64,000 nt of DNA, taken from Clavibacter michiganensis subsp. insidiosus (GTDB lineage: Bacteria > Actinomycetota > Actinomycetes > Actinomycetales > Microbacteriaceae). Positions 10,195 through 21,988 of the stretch are shown here, in pieces. The stretch lies in the NCBI RefSeq assembly GCF_002240565.1, contig NZ_MZMO01000001.1:682001-746000 (forward strand), given 5' to 3'. Position 1 is the stretch's first letter. Each line of letters opens with the position of its first letter. The notes under the pieces are model-generated. The model did no database searches. It saw nothing but the letters and a program-made list of their open reading frames with translations, and was not told where the DNA came from. Position numbers and translations under genes: made by a program.

Positions 10195-10207
10195 ATACCC
10201 GGGGTAT
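10195..10207. promoter_or_regulatory. Short palindrome ATACCC-G-GGGTAT
   Basis: A 13-bp inverted repeat 68 bp before the downstream subtilase start. It may be a second operator half or part of the core promoter region; function not established. Confidence 0.3.
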
Positions 10208-10274
10208 GTTGAGGAGTCGCGCGTGTCGCAAGGGGTACGCGCGGGCCACTCATCCCCTCTCGAAGGACGTGTTC

Positions 10275-13877
<3,603 letters not shown>

Positions 13878-13904
13878 TCCGGCTGACGTAGCGATCGACC
13901 GCGC

Positions 13905-13934
13905 AGGGGCGGGTGCCGGGAGGCGCCCGCCCCT
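13905..13934. terminator. Hairpin terminator after second subtilase
   Basis: 13-bp arms aggggcgggtgcc / ggcgcccgcccct with one G-U pair and a 4-nt loop, between the convergent subtilase and purU genes. Confidence 0.75.
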
Positions 13935-13985
13935 CTCGTCGTCCGGGCCCGGCGCGTCGCGGTCGCGCGGGTCCCGGTACGCGCG

Positions 13986-14858
13986 TCAGCGGAAGATGAT
14001 CGTCCGCGCGCCGTCGAGCAGCACGCGGTGCTCCGCGAACCAGCGCACGGCCTGCGTGAGGGTGCGCGACTCCTCGTCCTGCCCGATCGCCATGAGCTCG
14101 CGCGCGCTGCGCGAGTGGTCGACCCGCACGACGTTCTGCTCCACGATCGGGCCCTCGTCGAGGTCGCTCGTGACGAAGTGGGCGGTCGCGCCGATGAGCT
14201 TCACGCCGCGTGCGTGCGCCTGCTTGTAGGGGTTCGCGCCCTTGAAGCCGGGCAGGAAGGAGTGGTGGATGTTGATGATCCGGCCGCTGAGGCGCGCGCA
14301 CAGCTCGGGGGAGAGGATCTGCATGTAGCGCGCGAGCACCACCAGCTCGATGTCGTGCTCCTCGACCGCGCGGATCACGCGGTCCTCGAACGCCCGCTTC
14401 GACGCGTCGTCGGTGACGGGCACGTGCTCGAAGGGCACGCCGTAGAAGCCCGCGAGGTCGGCCAGCCTCCCGTGGTTGCTGAGCACCAGCGGGATCTCGA
14501 CGGGCAGCTGGCCCGCGCGCTGCCGGAAGAGCAGGTCGTTCACGCAGTGCTCGGCGGTGGATCCCAGCACGAGCGTGCGCAGCGGCCGGCCCACCTCGTC
14601 GAGGTGCCACGTGGCGTCGTAGCGCTCGACCACGGCGGCGAGCGCGTCGGCCAGCCGGTCGTCGTCGGCCGCGCTCTGGATCTGCAGCCGCATGAAGAAC
14701 CGGCCCGTGTCGGCGCTCGAGAACTGCTGCGACTCGGTGATGTCGCCGCCGGCCTCGACGATCGCGCCCGCGATGGCGTGCACGATGCCCGGGCGGTCGT
14801 CGCAGGAGAAGACGAGGACGCGGTGCGGCGGACGCGCGGGGGTGGCCTGGTCGGTCAT
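13986..14858 (-). CDS. purU: Formyltetrahydrofolate deformylase
   Basis: 290-aa enzyme hydrolysing 10-formyl-THF to formate and THF, balancing one-carbon units and supplying formate for PurT. It has an N-terminal ACT regulatory domain (residues about 12-85: RVLVFSCDDRPGIVHAIAG) and a C-terminal formyltransferase-fold domain with INIHHSFLPGFKGANPY and LDEGPIVEQ, which carry the catalytic His and Asp; the Asn-containing SNHG segment is also present. Length is normal for the family. The ATG at 14856-14858 has a TAGCCT -10 box 6 nt upstream. It fits functionally with glyA and folD further right. Confidence 0.96.
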   Translation of the reverse strand: MTDQATPARPPHRVLVFSCDDRPGIVHAIAGAIVEAGGDITESQQFSSADTGRFFMRLQIQSAADDDRLADALAAVVERYDATWHLDEVGRPLRTLVLGSTAEHCVNDLLFRQRAGQLPVEIPLVLSNHGRLADLAGFYGVPFEHVPVTDDASKRAFEDRVIRAVEEHDIELVVLARYMQILSPELCARLSGRIINIHHSFLPGFKGANPYKQAHARGVKLIGATAHFVTSDLDEGPIVEQNVVRVDHSRSARELMAIGQDEESRTLTQAVRWFAEHRVLLDGARTIIFR

Positions 14859-14864
14859 CCCTCT

Positions 14865-14870
14865 AGGCTA
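14865..14870 (-). promoter_or_regulatory. -10 hexamer, leaderless start (purU)
   Basis: TAGCCT on the minus strand, 6 nt before the purU ATG. The intervening AGAGGG could also act as a weak Shine-Dalgarno. Confidence 0.5.
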
Positions 14871-14936
14871 TCGACTGGCTGCGCGGGTCCCGCCGGCCCC
14901 GGGAGCACTCCCGCCGTCGACGTCCTGTGGGTCTCC

Positions 14937-16235
14937 ATGACGAACACCTCCCCCATATTCCTGCCCGACCTCGAGCGCGCCGAGCGCTCGGGCCGCCGCC
15001 CGCGGCCCGGTGCCGACCCGTCGTTCCGCTTCCCCTGGGTCGGCATCCTCACGCTCGCCGCGTGCGTGTTCCTCAGCGTCACGAGCGAGATGCTGCCCAC
15101 GGGCCTCCTCAGCGAGATGAGCGGCGACCTCGGCGTGGAGGAGTCGCGCGTCGGCCTCCTCGTCTCGGTCTTCGCGGTCGCGGTGGTCGTCTCGAGCGCG
15201 CCGCTCGCGGCCCTCACCCGTCGGGTCCCGCGGCACGCGCTGCTGCTCGCGGTGCTGGCCGTCTTCGCGACGAGCAACCTCCTCACGGCGATCGCGCCCA
15301 CCTTCGAGCTCGTCACCGCGACGCGCGTGCTCGGCGGCCTGGCGCACGGCCTGTTCTGGGCGGTCGTCGGCGCGTACTCCGCGCACCTCGTGCCGCCCGC
15401 GCTCATCGGCCGGGCGGTCGCGCTCACGGTCGGCGGCGGCAGCCTCGCGTTCGTGCTCGGCGTGCCGCTCGGCACCGCGGCCGGGCAGACGTTCGGCTGG
15501 CGGGCGGCGTTCGCGGGGATCGGCGTGCTCACGCTCCTGGGGATCCTGCTCGTGTGGCGGTTCCTGCCCGCGGTCGGGCGGCCCGAGCGGGAGGCGCCCG
15601 TCGGCGTGCCCGCGGGCGGTCGCGTCGGCCTGCGGCAGCGCATGGCCGGGCAGGGCCTCGGCGGCGTGCTGCTCGTGTGCCTCACGGCGATGGTCATCAT
15701 GATCGGCCACTACGGCCTGTACACGTACGTCGACCCGTTCGTCGCGCGCGTGATGCGGATCCCCGAGCAGCAGCTCAGCGCCATGCTCTTCGGCTACGGG
15801 ATCGCCGGCGGGGTCGGGCTCCTCGTCGCGGGCACCGTGTTCGCGAGCCGCCCGCAGCTGGGGGTGCTCGCGGGGCTCGCGGCGGCGGCGGGCGTCAGCG
15901 CGCTCGCGTTCGTGCCCGGCCTCTGGGCCGTCGCGATCCCCGCCTTCCTCCTCTGGGGCCTGGCGTTCGGCGCGATCCCGACCCTGCTCCAGACGCGCAT
16001 GCTGCACGCCGCGCACCCGTCGTTCCGCGACACGGCCAGCTCGTTCTACACGACCGCCTTCAACGTGGGCATCGGCGGGGGCGCGCTCGTGGGCGGAGCG
16101 CTGCTCGACGGGTTCGGCATCGCTGCCCTGCCGGGGGCGTTCCTCGCGGTCATGGCGGTGTCGGTCGTGCTCGTCGTGGGATCCGCGGGCCGCGCCGCCC
16201 GGGGTCGCGCGGCCGCGGCGCGCTCCGCCGGCTGA
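14937..16235 (+). CDS. MFS transporter, arabinose-efflux/drug exporter type
   Basis: 432-aa major facilitator with 12 predicted membrane helices and a cytoplasmic N-terminus of about 35 residues. The first helices (LTLAACVFLSVTSEMLPTGLL) match the DHA1 exporter type represented by AraJ/YdhP-like proteins, and the helix-4 region contains ATRVLGGLAHGLFWAVVG. It probably exports small molecules by proton antiport; the substrate is unknown. ATG 14937 has no clear Shine-Dalgarno and no TANNNT box at the leaderless spacing, so the start is less certain than most. It is divergent from purU with 78 bp between. Confidence 0.9.
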   Translation: MTNTSPIFLPDLERAERSGRRPRPGADPSFRFPWVGILTLAACVFLSVTSEMLPTGLLSEMSGDLGVEESRVGLLVSVFAVAVVVSSAPLAALTRRVPRHALLLAVLAVFATSNLLTAIAPTFELVTATRVLGGLAHGLFWAVVGAYSAHLVPPALIGRAVALTVGGGSLAFVLGVPLGTAAGQTFGWRAAFAGIGVLTLLGILLVWRFLPAVGRPEREAPVGVPAGGRVGLRQRMAGQGLGGVLLVCLTAMVIMIGHYGLYTYVDPFVARVMRIPEQQLSAMLFGYGIAGGVGLLVAGTVFASRPQLGVLAGLAAAAGVSALAFVPGLWAVAIPAFLLWGLAFGAIPTLLQTRMLHAAHPSFRDTASSFYTTAFNVGIGGGALVGGALLDGFGIAALPGAFLAVMAVSVVLVVGSAGRAARGRAAAARSAG

Positions 16236-16299
16236 GGCCCGCGCGGCCGGTGTCCCCGGTCGCACCGGGGGCCCTTCGCCCTGCGGGAGGATGGGGGCC

Positions 16300-17220
16300 G
16301 TGACCACGACCCCCGCGCCCCTCGGCCTCCTCCTCGACGTCGACGGCCCCATCGCCAGCCCGATCACCCGCACCCTCGCGATCCCGAGCATCGCCGCAGA
16401 CCTCGTGGAGCTCGCGGACGCCGGCGTCCCCGTCGTCTTCAACACCGGACGCTCGGACGCCTTCATCCGGGACCAGGTCGTCGGCCCGCTGCTCGACGCG
16501 GGTCTCCCGGCGGGCGCGCGCGTGCACGCGGTGTGCGAGAAGGGCGCCTCCTGGTTCTCCATCACGCCCGACGGCGCGGGGGAGGTGCACGTCGACCGGT
16601 CGCTCGCGCTGCCCGAGGCGTACATGCGCGACATGGAGCGGCTCGTGGCCGAGCGCTTCGCCGACTGGATGTTCTTCGACACCACCAAGCACGCCATGGT
16701 CTCGCTCGAGCAGCTCACAAGCGTGTCCTCCGCCGACTACCTCCGGGTGCAGCCCGACCTCGACGCGCGCGCGGTCGAGATGCTCACCCTGCACGGGCTC
16801 GGCTCGGTGCTCGAGGGCGTGGAGGTGCCCGACGCGGAGGGCGAGGTGCAGGTGCGCGTGGATCCCACGATCATCTCGACGGACGTCGAGTCGATCCGCC
16901 TCGGCAAGGACCTGGGCGCCGCGCGCGCCCTGGAGCTGCTCGCCGACAGCGGGCCGCTCCCGCTGCGCTGGCGCACGGTCGGCGACTCCCGCACCGACTA
17001 CGCGATGGCGACGTGGCTGCACGAGAACGGCCACGAGGTCGCGCACGTCGACGTGCGGCCGACCGACGGGATCCCCGCGACGCCGTACCCGGTGCTCACG
17101 GCCGGCGACCTCATCCACGACGAGGCGGGCGCCGCGCTCCTGGCTCAGTGGGTGCGCATCGTGCGCGGCGAGGCGGAGGACGACTCCGCGTTCCTGGCGC
17201 CGGGGCGCTCCGCGAGCTGA
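16300..17220 (+). CDS. HAD superfamily hydrolase
   Basis: 306-aa haloacid-dehalogenase-like phosphatase. Motif I is LLLDVDGP (nucleophile Asp and the +2 Asp), motif II VVFNTGRSD, the motif III Lys lies in RLGKDLGAA, and motif IV is GDSRTDYAMA. A cap inserted between motifs II and III makes it resemble Cof/sucrose-phosphatase-type members. GTG 16300 is preferred over ATG 16291 because the GGGAGG at 16285-16290 abuts the ATG but stands 9 nt from the GTG. Substrate unknown; a sugar phosphate or related ester is likely. Confidence 0.88.
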   Translation: MTTTPAPLGLLLDVDGPIASPITRTLAIPSIAADLVELADAGVPVVFNTGRSDAFIRDQVVGPLLDAGLPAGARVHAVCEKGASWFSITPDGAGEVHVDRSLALPEAYMRDMERLVAERFADWMFFDTTKHAMVSLEQLTSVSSADYLRVQPDLDARAVEMLTLHGLGSVLEGVEVPDAEGEVQVRVDPTIISTDVESIRLGKDLGAARALELLADSGPLPLRWRTVGDSRTDYAMATWLHENGHEVAHVDVRPTDGIPATPYPVLTAGDLIHDEAGAALLAQWVRIVRGEAEDDSAFLAPGRSAS

Positions 17221-17273
17221 TCCGCGCTCCGCTGATCCGCGCGCGGCCGCCCGCCGCGCGCGCCGCGGACCCG

Positions 17274-17301
17274 AGGGCCCGTCCGCATCCGGACGGGCCC
17301 T
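17274..17301 (+). terminator. Hairpin terminator after HAD gene
   Basis: Perfect 12-bp arms agggcccgtccg / cggacgggccct with a CATC loop, 53 nt past the stop. Confidence 0.8.
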
Positions 17302-17321
17302 TCCGCGTGTGCGCGAACGGA

Positions 17322-17339
17322 TGTTAGCCTCGGCTAACA
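17322..17339. promoter_or_regulatory. Manganese-regulator operator (MntR/DtxR type)
   Basis: Perfect palindrome TGTTAGCC-TC-GGCTAACA ending 19 bp before the Nramp gene start. The TTAGCC/GGCTAA arms resemble DtxR-family boxes, and a DtxR/MntR-type gene lies just beyond the transporter, so Mn-dependent repression of the transporter is the obvious reading. Confidence 0.8.
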
Positions 17340-17358
17340 CTTCGACGGAGAGGCCGCC

Positions 17359-18609
17359 ATGACCCGCACCGCCCCCGAGCGCCCGCGCGCGCGTCGGCCC
17401 GTCTCGGGCCCGCGGCTCGTGCTCCTGCTCGGCCCGGCGTTCGTCGCGGCCATCGCGTACGTGGATCCCGGCAACGTCGCCGCCAACCTCACCGCCGGTG
17501 CGCGCTACGGCTACCTGCTCGTGTGGGTGCTCGTGGCCGCGAACCTCATCGCCGTGCTCGTGCAGTACCAGTCGGCGAAGCTCGGGCTCGTCACCGGGCG
17601 CAGCCTGCCGGAGCTGCTCGGCCAGCGGCTCCCGACCACGCGGCGCCGCGCATTCTGGGTGCAGGCCGAGCTCATCGCCGCGGCCACCGACCTCGCGGAG
17701 GTCATCGGCGGGGCGATCGCGCTGCACCTGCTGTTCGGGATCCCGCTCGTCGCCGGCGGCGTGATCGTCGGCCTCGTTTCGATCGGCCTCCTCGCCGTGC
17801 AGTCGCGCCACGGGCAGCGGCCGTTCGAGCTGGTGATCGGCGCGCTCCTCCTCGTGATCACCATCGGCTTCCTCACGGGCCTCGTCGTGAGCCCGCTGTC
17901 GGGATCCGGCATCGCGGGCGGCCTCGTGCCGCGCTTCGACGGGCCGGACAGCGTGCTGCTCGCCGCGAGCATGCTCGGCGCGACCGTCATGCCGCACGCC
18001 GTGTACCTGCACTCGTCGCTGAGCCGCGACCGGCACGGCGTGCAGACCGACGACGGCGTGCTCCGCCGGCTGCTCCGCGCGACGCGCTGGGACGTGATCA
18101 CCGCGCTCGCCGTGGCCGGCGCCGTCAACATCTCCATGCTCCTCATCGCGGCGGCGAGCCTCGGCGGCGTGCCCGGAACCGACTCGATCGAGGGCGCGCA
18201 CGCGGCCATCACGGCGTCGCTCGGGCCGGTCGTCGGCGTGGTCTTCGCGGTCGGGCTGCTCGCGTCGGGGCTCGCGTCGACGTCGGTCGGCGCCTACGCG
18301 GGCGCGGCGATCATGGGCGGCCTGCTGCACGTGAAGGTGCCGCTGCTCGCGCGGCGCGTGGTGACGCTCATCCCTGCGCTCGCGATCCTCGCGATCGGCG
18401 TGGACCCGACGACCGCGCTGGTGGTCAGCCAGGTCGTGCTGAGCCTCGGGATCCCGTTCGCGCTCGTCCCGCTCATCCGCCTGACGGGCGACCGCCGCGT
18501 GATGGGCGCGCACGTCGACCGGCCGCTCACGCGCATCGCGGCGTGGGTCGCGGTGTCGCTCGTGGTGGTGCTCAACGTCGCGCTCGTGGTGCTGACCTTC
18601 ACGGGCTGA
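17359..18609 (+). CDS. mntH: Nramp-family divalent metal (Mn2+) transporter
   Basis: 416-aa Nramp transporter with about 11 membrane helices, importing Mn2+ (possibly Fe2+) with protons. The metal-binding helix-1 motif DPGN is in IAYVDPGNVAANLT, and the helix-6 motif MPHAVYLHSS supplies the Met and His around the ion; Nramp proteins often have MPHN here, and the Ala variant also occurs in the family. ATG 17359 follows GGAGAGG. A perfect MntR-type palindrome lies 19 bp upstream, and the convergent mntR-like gene lies 25 bp downstream, making a complete manganese-homeostasis module. Confidence 0.95.
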   Translation: MTRTAPERPRARRPVSGPRLVLLLGPAFVAAIAYVDPGNVAANLTAGARYGYLLVWVLVAANLIAVLVQYQSAKLGLVTGRSLPELLGQRLPTTRRRAFWVQAELIAAATDLAEVIGGAIALHLLFGIPLVAGGVIVGLVSIGLLAVQSRHGQRPFELVIGALLLVITIGFLTGLVVSPLSGSGIAGGLVPRFDGPDSVLLAASMLGATVMPHAVYLHSSLSRDRHGVQTDDGVLRRLLRATRWDVITALAVAGAVNISMLLIAAASLGGVPGTDSIEGAHAAITASLGPVVGVVFAVGLLASGLASTSVGAYAGAAIMGGLLHVKVPLLARRVVTLIPALAILAIGVDPTTALVVSQVVLSLGIPFALVPLIRLTGDRRVMGAHVDRPLTRIAAWVAVSLVVVLNVALVVLTFTG

Positions 18610-18634
18610 GCCGGGCGTCGGCCTTGGCGCGCGC

Positions 18635-19318
18635 TCAGCCGGCGTCGGAGACCCACACCGCGGACGCCGCGGCGGCCGTGAGCGGGCGGCGCGCGGATCC
18701 GTCGACCGTCACGACCACGGCGGACGGGTCGTGCGGGTCGGCCGACGCGCCCGCGCGCACGAGCGTCGCGTCGAGCCCGATGCCGTGCTCGGCGAGCTCG
18801 CGCAGCAGGCGCGGGTCCTCGTCGGAGATGCGGCGCACGCGCATGGGCCGGTCGGCGGCGGCCTCCGCGAGCCGGGTCGCGTCCGGCAGGTGCGGCTCCC
18901 CGTCGGCCGAGGGGATGGGGTCGCCGTGCGGATCCCGGGACGGGTGCCCGAGGTGCGCGTCGATGCGCGTCACGAAGTCGTCGGAGACCGCGTGCTCGAG
19001 CACCTCGGCCTCGTCGTGCACCTCGTCCCAGCCGTAGCCGAGCACCTCCACGAGGAACGTCTCGAGCAGCCGGTGGCGGCGCACCATCTGGATCGCGTGG
19101 CGGCGCCCGTCGTCGGTGAGCTCGATGCTGCCGTACGGCCGGTGCTCCACGAGGCCCTGCGCGGTGAGGCGGCGGATCCCGTCGGACGCGGTGGCGGGCC
19201 GGATCCCGAGCCGCTCGGCCAGGCGGCTGACGGTCATGGGCTGGTCGGTCCACTCGGTGGCGGTCCAGATGAGCTTGAGGTAGTCCTGCGCGGCGCTGGA
19301 GAGCTCGTCGACGGACAT
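18635..19318 (-). CDS. mntR: DtxR-family metal-dependent repressor, MntR type
   Basis: 227-aa regulator: an N-terminal winged helix (DYLKLIWTATEW; MTVSRLAERLGIRPATASDGIRRL), a metal-binding dimerisation domain (RRHRLLETFLVEVLGY; DEVHDEAEVLEHAVSDDF), and a C-terminal extension of about 85 residues resembling the FeoA/SH3-like domain of three-domain DtxR proteins. The His/Glu residues of the primary metal site (HDEAEVLEH) are present. It should repress the neighbouring Nramp gene when Mn2+ is plentiful. It converges on that gene. The ATG at 19316-19318 has TACCAT 6 nt upstream. Confidence 0.93.
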   Translation of the reverse strand: MSVDELSSAAQDYLKLIWTATEWTDQPMTVSRLAERLGIRPATASDGIRRLTAQGLVEHRPYGSIELTDDGRRHAIQMVRRHRLLETFLVEVLGYGWDEVHDEAEVLEHAVSDDFVTRIDAHLGHPSRDPHGDPIPSADGEPHLPDATRLAEAAADRPMRVRRISDEDPRLLRELAEHGIGLDATLVRAGASADPHDPSAVVVTVDGSARRPLTAAAASAVWVSDAG

Positions 19319-19324
19319 GCGCCC

Positions 19325-19330
19325 ATGGTA
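19325..19330 (-). promoter_or_regulatory. -10 hexamer, leaderless start (mntR-like gene)
   Basis: TACCAT on the minus strand, 6 nt before the ATG at 19318. Confidence 0.5.
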
Positions 19331-19426
19331 CCGAGCAGCCCTTCCCGGTACCCGGCCGCCCGAGCGGTGCAAGCTGGAGCGGACCGCGGGCAGGGACGCC
19401 CGCGGCGGATCCGATGGAGGAACCAC

Positions 19427-20458
19427 ATGCACTACCGGAATCTCGGGAACAGCGGCGCGGTCGTCTCGACCTACGCGCTCGGCACCATGACCTTCGGCGC
19501 GGAGGCGGACGAGGAGACCTCGGGGCGCATCCTCGCGGCGTACGTCGAGGGCGGCGGCACGTTCATCGACACGGCGGACGTCTACACGTCGGGCGTCTCG
19601 GAGGAGATCGTCGGCCGCTGGCTCGCGGCCCACCCGACCGAGGCCGACCAGCTCGTCGTCGCCACGAAGGGCCGCTTCCCGATGGGGGAGGGGAACAACG
19701 ACGTCGGCACCTCGCGCCGCCACCTCGCCCACGCGCTCGACGACTCGCTCCGCCGCCTCGGCGTGGACACGATCGACCTGTACCAGATGCACGCCTGGGA
19801 CGCCGTGACCCCGCTCGAGGAGACCCTGCGCTTCCTCGACGACGCCGTGCGCGCCGGCAAGATCTCGTACTACGGCTTCTCCAACTACCTCGGCTGGCAG
19901 CTGACGAAGGCGGTCGGGCTCGCGAAGGCGCTCGGGTACACGCCGCCCGTGACGCTGCAGCCGCAGTACTCGCTGCTCGTGCGCGAGATCGAGTCGGAGA
20001 TCGTGCCCGCGTCGCTCGACGCCGGCATCGGGCTCCTGCCGTGGTCGCCGCTCGCGGGCGGCTGGCTCACCGGCAAGTACCGCCGCGACGAGACGCCCAC
20101 CGGCGCCACCCGCCTCGGCGAGGACCCGGAGCGCGGCATGGAGGCGTTCACGCCGCGGAACGGCCAGGAGCGCACGTGGGCGATCCTCGACGAGGTGCGC
20201 CGGATCGCCGACGCGCACGGATCCAGCTCGGCGCGGGTCTCGCTCGCGTGGCTCGAGGCGCAGCCGGCGGTGACCAGCGTGATCCTCGGCGCCCGCACCG
20301 TGGAGCAGCTCGAGGACAACATGGCCTCCGCCGACCTCGAGCTCACGGCCGACGAGATCGCGTCGCTCAGCGCGGTGAGCGCGCCCGTGGTGTCCGACTA
20401 CCCGTACGGCCCGGCCGGCGTGCAGCAGCGCCACCGCGCGATCGACGTGCGCGGCTGA
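19427..20458 (+). CDS. Aldo/keto reductase
   Basis: 343-aa NADPH-dependent reductase of the AKR superfamily, (alpha/beta)8 barrel. The catalytic tetrad is visible as Asp in FIDTADVYTSG with the following Tyr, Lys in VVATKGRF, and His in LYQMHAWD. The C-terminal cofactor loop includes VILGARTVEQLEDN. It resembles the AKR11/YdhF-like group; the physiological carbonyl substrate is unknown. ATG 19427 follows GGAGGAA with 6-nt spacing. Its 3' end overlaps the convergent MFS gene by 92 bp. Confidence 0.93.
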   Translation: MHYRNLGNSGAVVSTYALGTMTFGAEADEETSGRILAAYVEGGGTFIDTADVYTSGVSEEIVGRWLAAHPTEADQLVVATKGRFPMGEGNNDVGTSRRHLAHALDDSLRRLGVDTIDLYQMHAWDAVTPLEETLRFLDDAVRAGKISYYGFSNYLGWQLTKAVGLAKALGYTPPVTLQPQYSLLVREIESEIVPASLDAGIGLLPWSPLAGGWLTGKYRRDETPTGATRLGEDPERGMEAFTPRNGQERTWAILDEVRRIADAHGSSSARVSLAWLEAQPAVTSVILGARTVEQLEDNMASADLELTADEIASLSAVSAPVVSDYPYGPAGVQQRHRAIDVRG

Positions 20459-21833
20459 GCCCGCCGCCGGCCGTCCCCTCGTCCGCCCCGGCGACGCGGG
20501 GACGGCCGGCCCCCGGCGCCCGGGGCGTGATCCGCACGCGCAGCACGCGCCGGCGCACCACGACCTCGAGGGTCAGCTGCCCGCGGCGGGCGAGGACCAC
20601 GGCGACGACCGCGGCGGCCAGCGCCGGCATCCCGCCGGACACGACCATGCCGGCGTGCACGCCCCACGCCTCGACGATCCCGCCCATGAGCGGCCCGCCG
20701 ATCGCCTGGCCGCCGAGCAGCACGAGCACGTAGACGCTCATCACGCGCCCGCGGATGGCCACGTTGCTGGAGAGCTGCACGAGCGAGTTCGCCGCGGTCT
20801 GGAACAGCAGCGACGCCATGCCCACCGTCACGAGCAGCACCGCGAACGGCGCGATGCCCGGCATGAGCCCCGCGGCGGCCTGCAGCAGCCCGGTGATCCC
20901 GACGCCCACCACGATGGCGCGCAGCCGCACGGTCGCGCGGCGGGTCGAGAGCAGCGCGCCCGTGAGCGCGCCGATCGCCACCATCGAGTTGAAGAACCCG
21001 TAGCCGCCCGCGCCCACGTCGTAGACCTGGCTCGCGAACGCCGCGAGCAGCACGGGCATCGTGAGCCCGAAGACGCTGAACACCGCCACGAGCACGACGG
21101 GCCACAGGATCGTCGGCTTGGAGCGCGCGTACCGGAGGCCCTCCGCGAGCTGGCCGCGGCGGCGCGGGGCGGGCGGGATGCGGATCAGGTCGCGGGTCTT
21201 CAGGCTCCACAGCGTGAGCACCACGACGACGCACGCGAGGGCGTTGATCGCGAACGACCAGCCGGCGCCGACCGCGAGCAGCAGGATGCCGCTGAGCGCG
21301 GGGCCCACCATGCCGCCGAGCTGGAACACCGACGAGTTGACGCTGATGGCGTTCCTGAGGTGCTTCTGCCCGACGATCTCCGTCACGAACACCTGCCGGG
21401 CCGGGTTGTCGATCACCGTCACGAGCCCGGTCGCGAACGCGATGGCGAAGATGTGCCACGCCTCCACGGCGCCCGACAGCGTGAGCACGGCGAGCAGCGC
21501 GCTGAGGAGCGCGTAGGTGCCCTGCGTGATCATCATCAGCATCCGCTTCGAGCACCGGTCGACGATGACGCCGCCGAGCAGGCCGAAGAGCAGCATCGGC
21601 GCGAACTGCATCGCGACCGTGATCCCGACCGCGGTGACGCTGCCGGTGAGCTCGAGCACGAGCCAGTCCTGGGCGATGCGCTGCATCCAGCCCGAGGTCA
21701 TGGCGATGACGTTGGAGGCCGTGAACCGACGGAAGTTCGGCACGCTCAGGGCGATGAGCGTGTGGCGCCACGGCGGGCGCTGGGTCTGGATCGGGAGCGG
21801 GGCGGTCGGGGGGAAGGCGTTCGGCGGGGTCAC
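20367..21833 (-). CDS. MFS transporter, EntS/multidrug exporter type
   Basis: 488-aa major facilitator of the TMR/EntS-like type: NFRRFTASNVIAMTSGWMQ before helix 1, GLVTVIDNPARQVFVTEIVG in the central region, and helices to about residue 415. The last 60 or so residues are Arg/Gly/Ala-rich and lie opposite the aldo/keto reductase 3' end, suggesting read-through into what was once antisense DNA. The start codon is GTG at 21831-21833. It is divergent from a LysR-type gene, which may control it. Export of a drug, siderophore or secondary metabolite is likely but not specified. Confidence 0.88.
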   Translation of the reverse strand: MTPPNAFPPTAPLPIQTQRPPWRHTLIALSVPNFRRFTASNVIAMTSGWMQRIAQDWLVLELTGSVTAVGITVAMQFAPMLLFGLLGGVIVDRCSKRMLMMITQGTYALLSALLAVLTLSGAVEAWHIFAIAFATGLVTVIDNPARQVFVTEIVGQKHLRNAISVNSSVFQLGGMVGPALSGILLLAVGAGWSFAINALACVVVVLTLWSLKTRDLIRIPPAPRRRGQLAEGLRYARSKPTILWPVVLVAVFSVFGLTMPVLLAAFASQVYDVGAGGYGFFNSMVAIGALTGALLSTRRATVRLRAIVVGVGITGLLQAAAGLMPGIAPFAVLLVTVGMASLLFQTAANSLVQLSSNVAIRGRVMSVYVLVLLGGQAIGGPLMGGIVEAWGVHAGMVVSGGMPALAAAVVAVVLARRGQLTLEVVVRRRVLRVRITPRAPGAGRPRVAGADEGTAGGGLSRARRSRGGAAARRPGRTGSRTPRARSPR

Positions 21834-21948
21834 GGTGTTCCTGCGGTGGCGGTCGCGTATGGGTGGCGTCGGTTCTGCATGGATGGGCTCGGCGTCGAGC
21901 CGCGACCGACGCTACCCGCGGGCTTCCCATTCGGATCCCGTTTCGACA

Positions 21949-21963
21949 TGATGAGTGGCATCA
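21949..21963. promoter_or_regulatory. Inverted repeat in the MFS/LysR intergenic region
   Basis: TGATG-N5-CATCA, 25 bp before the LysR start and between the divergent promoters. The size fits a LysR-type recognition site, though the canonical T-N11-A is not exact. Confidence 0.35.
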
Positions 21964-21988
21964 CATCCTCGAATGGCCGGGAGGCGCC

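Noticed and set aside
6243..10253. A 1336-codon open frame on the minus strand across the first subtilase
   Set aside because: Composition is Arg/Gly/Ala/His-dominated with no domain signature; it is the antisense shadow of a high-GC gene whose forward frame has a full protease catalytic triad.
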